From positions 1-7,983 of the forward strand of contig DDIK01000212.1 in the NCBI GenBank assembly GCA_002338505.1: DNA of 7,983 bases, read 5' to 3'. Source of the DNA: Bacteriovorax sp. UBA1852. Lineage in GTDB: Bacteria > Bdellovibrionota > Bacteriovoracia > Bacteriovoracales > Bacteriovoracaceae. The notes beneath the pieces are model-generated. The model saw nothing but the letters and a program-made list of their open reading frames with translations. It ran no database searches and was not told the origin of the DNA. Within the stretch, counting starts at the first letter, position 1; the number at the start of each line of letters is the position of its first letter. Positions 5,924-7,983 of this stretch are shown piece by piece. The position numbers were made by a program, and so were the translations under genes.

Positions 5924-7786
5924 ATGTCAGACTCTCTAGCCATCCTACAAAAAGTCTTTGGATATGACCAATTCAGAGATAATCAGCAAGAAATTGTTGA
6001 TACTATAATTGAGGGCAATAATGCCCTAGTTCTCATGCCAACGGGTGGTGGTAAGTCAATTTGTTATCAAGTCCCTGCCCTTTCAAGGTTTGGGACTGCA
6101 ATAATCATTTCTCCTTTAATAGCGCTAATGAAAGATCAAGTTGATGCTCTACTAGAAAAAAATATTGAAGCAGCTTTTCTTAATTCCTCTATCTCACATG
6201 AACAACAAAGAGAGATCGAAAAAGATCTCATCGATGGAAATATCAAAATTCTCTACGTCTCACCGGAGAGAATGCTTTCAGATTACTTTTTAAACCTTCT
6301 TGAGAGAATTGAGATATCACTCTTTGCTATTGATGAGGCACATTGTGTCTCTCAGTGGGGCCATGACTTTAGACCAGAATATATGAAACTTGGTGTACTC
6401 ACGAAGAGATTCCCTCGAATTCCAAGGCTAGCATTAACGGCAACAGCAGGGGCCGCCACCAGAATTGAAATTGTAAACTCGCTATCACTTCATGGAGCTC
6501 AGACCTTCATAAGTTCATTTGATAGGCCTAATATCAGCTATGAGATTAATAAGAAGGGAAAAAAAGAAGAAAACTATATTAAACTTCTTAATTATATCAG
6601 AGACCACCACGTCTATGACTCAGGGATTGTCTATTGTCTCTCAAGAAAGAGCACAGAAGAAGTAGCAGCAAAACTGGTTAAGAGTGGATTTAAGGCAATG
6701 CCCTACCATGCAGGCCTATCGCAAAAGTACCGTGAGAAAGTTCAAGAAAAGTTCATCAAAGAAGAATCTACAATCGTCGTAGCAACCATAGCATTTGGTA
6801 TGGGTATAGATAAGTCAAACGTTAGGTTTGTGGCCCATATGGACCTTCCTAAGAGCATTGAATCCTATTACCAGGAAACTGGTCGTGCCGGAAGAGACGG
6901 GCTGCCTGCGAGCGCCTGGATGCTCTATGGCCTTAGAGACCTTGTGATGCTTAAAAAGATAGGCAATAAAGGTGTTAAAGACGCCATGATAAGAAAGTCC
7001 AATGAAGACAAGCTCGACTCAATGCTTGGACTTTGTGAAACTGTCATGTGTCGCCGTGAGGTGCTTTTAAAATATTTCAATGACTCACATTCAGGCTCAT
7101 GTGGAAATTGTGATAATTGCTTGAACGAGATAACAGGCACAATAGACGTTAGCGAAAATGCGCGCCTCGCTCTAAAATGTATCTATGAAACGAATCAAAA
7201 GTTTTACACTGATTATTTAATAAGTATACTCCACGGAGAGTTATCAGCATTTACAACTAAGCATGGCCATCATCATGCAAATTGCTTTTCCAGTGGAAAA
7301 GAATTCGATCATTCATATTGGTATAGTGTCTTTAGACAATTATTTGCAGGCGGCTACATCACCCTCACCGCAGATCACTCCTTTGAAATTAAACTGACAA
7401 AGAGAGCAATTGAATTACTTGAGCAAAGAGAGAACCTCTATATCAGAAAAGACTATTACAAAAAATCTCCGGCAGCTCTAAAAAAACAACTAAAAAAAAC
7501 AACTCCCACTAAGAAGAAAGTTAAAAAGAGGCCCGCAGCGCCTCAGTATAAAACAACCGATGGCAGTGATCTCACTCTCTTTGAAAATTTAAAGATCTTT
7601 CGAACAAAGATTGCTAAAAAGAATAGAACTAAGAGCTTTAAAATATTTCCCGATCAATCTCTCATGGAGATGTCAAAGAATCGACCAAAGAGTCTCGAAG
7701 AGTTTAGTACAATTTATGGGGTCGGCCCAAAGAGACTTAAGAAGTTTGGGAAAATCTTTATAGAAGCTATTGAGGAGCTAGGTTAA
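5924..7786 (+). CDS. recQ: ATP-dependent DNA helicase RecQ
   Basis: This encodes a 620-residue RecQ, a 3'-5' superfamily 2 DNA helicase that unwinds branched and duplex DNA in recombination and repair (RecF pathway, restart of stalled forks). The order is complete: motif 0 FGYDQFRDNQ (12-21), Walker A MPTGGGKS (38-45), DEAH (137-140) followed by the aromatic-rich loop SQWGHDFRPEY (143-153), motif III LALTATA (169-175), motif IV GIVYC (234-238), motif V region ATIAFGMGIDK (287-297), and motif VI QETGRAGRDG (317-326). The four zinc cysteines are Cys376, 393, 396 and 399. The winged-helix RQC domain spans about 405-510, a Lys-rich linker 512-540, and the HRDC domain about 548-618. Length is close to E. 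coli RecQ. Two A-runs (7 and 8 bases) sit in the linker. It begins 3 nt after the preceding stop without a Shine-Dalgarno and is followed 2 nt later by the DUF3820 gene. Confidence 0.97.
   Translation: MSDSLAILQKVFGYDQFRDNQQEIVDTIIEGNNALVLMPTGGGKSICYQVPALSRFGTAIIISPLIALMKDQVDALLEKNIEAAFLNSSISHEQQREIEKDLIDGNIKILYVSPERMLSDYFLNLLERIEISLFAIDEAHCVSQWGHDFRPEYMKLGVLTKRFPRIPRLALTATAGAATRIEIVNSLSLHGAQTFISSFDRPNISYEINKKGKKEENYIKLLNYIRDHHVYDSGIVYCLSRKSTEEVAAKLVKSGFKAMPYHAGLSQKYREKVQEKFIKEESTIVVATIAFGMGIDKSNVRFVAHMDLPKSIESYYQETGRAGRDGLPASAWMLYGLRDLVMLKKIGNKGVKDAMIRKSNEDKLDSMLGLCETVMCRREVLLKYFNDSHSGSCGNCDNCLNEITGTIDVSENARLALKCIYETNQKFYTDYLISILHGELSAFTTKHGHHHANCFSSGKEFDHSYWYSVFRQLFAGGYITLTADHSFEIKLTKRAIELLEQRENLYIRKDYYKKSPAALKKQLKKTTPTKKKVKKRPAAPQYKTTDGSDLTLFENLKIFRTKIAKKNRTKSFKIFPDQSLMEMSKNRPKSLEEFSTIYGVGPKRLKKFGKIFIEAIEELG
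7774..7777 (+). promoter_or_regulatory. Ribosome binding site of the DUF3820 gene inside the end of recQ
   Basis: GGAG at 7774-7777, in the last codons of recQ, lies 11 nt before the ATG at 7789. It supports this start and implies that the gene is translated from the recQ message, where termination of recQ could feed initiation. Confidence 0.6.
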
Positions 7787-7788
7787 TT

Positions 7789-7983
7789 ATGAATTCACTA
7801 AACCCAGAAAGCCTCTATAAAATAAGAGACCTTAAAATGCCATATGGGAAGTATCGAGGTGTATCCCTCATTGATCTTCCGGAGCCCTATGTAGTCTGGC
7901 TCTATGAAAATGCATTACCAAAGAATGAGCTAGGAAAATTATTAGCGGAGCTTTATGAGATAAAGGTTAATGGACTAGAGTCA
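7789..7983 (+). CDS. DUF3820-family small protein (C-terminus cut by window edge)
   Basis: Sixty-five codons are visible without a stop before the window ends. The sequence has the DUF3820 hallmarks: MPYGKYRGVSLIDLPEPYVV (residues 17-36), then Trp37, then the conserved tail ELGKLLAELYEIKVNGLE (47-64). Family members are usually only about 70-80 residues long, so nearly the whole protein is here. The family has been labelled a putative quorum-sensing-regulated virulence factor, but its biochemical role is not established, so that name should not be read as function. No signal peptide is present, so it should be cytoplasmic. It starts 2 nt after the recQ stop, which suggests co-transcription and perhaps a role in nucleic-acid metabolism; that link is inference from position only. 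Confidence 0.88.
   Translation, partial: MNSLNPESLYKIRDLKMPYGKYRGVSLIDLPEPYVVWLYENALPKNELGKLLAELYEIKVNGLES

Noticed and set aside
6925..7140. Minus-strand open frame of 71 codons
   Set aside because: It is antisense to the zinc-binding region of recQ, which is unambiguous on the plus strand.
7262..7287. His-rich HGHHHANC in RecQ as an extra metal site
   Set aside because: It falls in a variable loop of the RQC domain, and the four canonical zinc cysteines are intact elsewhere; no clear set of ligands is visible.

Overview
This AT-rich window comes from a Gram-negative bacterium. Five of its seven genes begin with a Sec signal peptide, and one of these carries a perfect lipobox. The compact layout, the ELWxxDGT-like repeats in the lipoprotein and the run of small secreted proteins of unknown family fit a predatory-type Bdellovibrionota (Bacteriovorax/Halobacteriovorax-like). 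That taxonomic guess is inference from gene style; no rRNA or tRNA gene is present to anchor it. No tRNA, rRNA, CRISPR array, insertion sequence or attachment site was recognised.

Minus-strand block (1-2426). Reading from right to left, two small secreted proteins of unknown family (2426-2016, then 2004-1567, 11 nt apart) form a likely two-gene operon. A 210-bp gap follows, holding a probable promoter for a TTG-initiated lipoprotein (1356 down to the window edge). The lipoprotein has an Ig-like N-terminal region and at least four degenerate repeats of the ELWxxDGTxxGT type, and it is cut off by the window start.

Divergent control region (2427-2582). This 156-bp gap separates the minus-strand block from the plus-strand block and has a candidate promoter on each strand. 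Both divergent genes start from the same 12-base ribosome-binding-site and start-codon sequence, forming a 12-bp inverted repeat at the two edges.

Plus-strand block (2583-7983). A small secreted protein is followed after 26 nt by a 991-residue exported protein, then after 3 nt by recQ, then after 2 nt by a DUF3820-family gene that runs off the window. The 991-residue protein is the most interesting object here. It has a cysteine-rich helical N-terminal half, a Gly/Ala-rich hydrophobic segment, and a cysteine-free C-terminal half with a HELRH zinc-metallopeptidase motif followed 41 residues later by an AEE motif. This looks like an uncharacterised exported metallopeptidase, possibly an effector. 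Its start codon lies in the loop of a strong potential hairpin. recQ encodes a standard full-length RecQ helicase. It lacks a Shine-Dalgarno sequence, but a near-consensus promoter inside the last codons of the preceding gene would start transcription within a base of its ATG, so recQ may be leaderless and independent of the exported-protein genes.

The two halves of the plus-strand block probably do different jobs: envelope or secreted functions upstream, DNA repair downstream. Only the promoter inside the long gene separates them.
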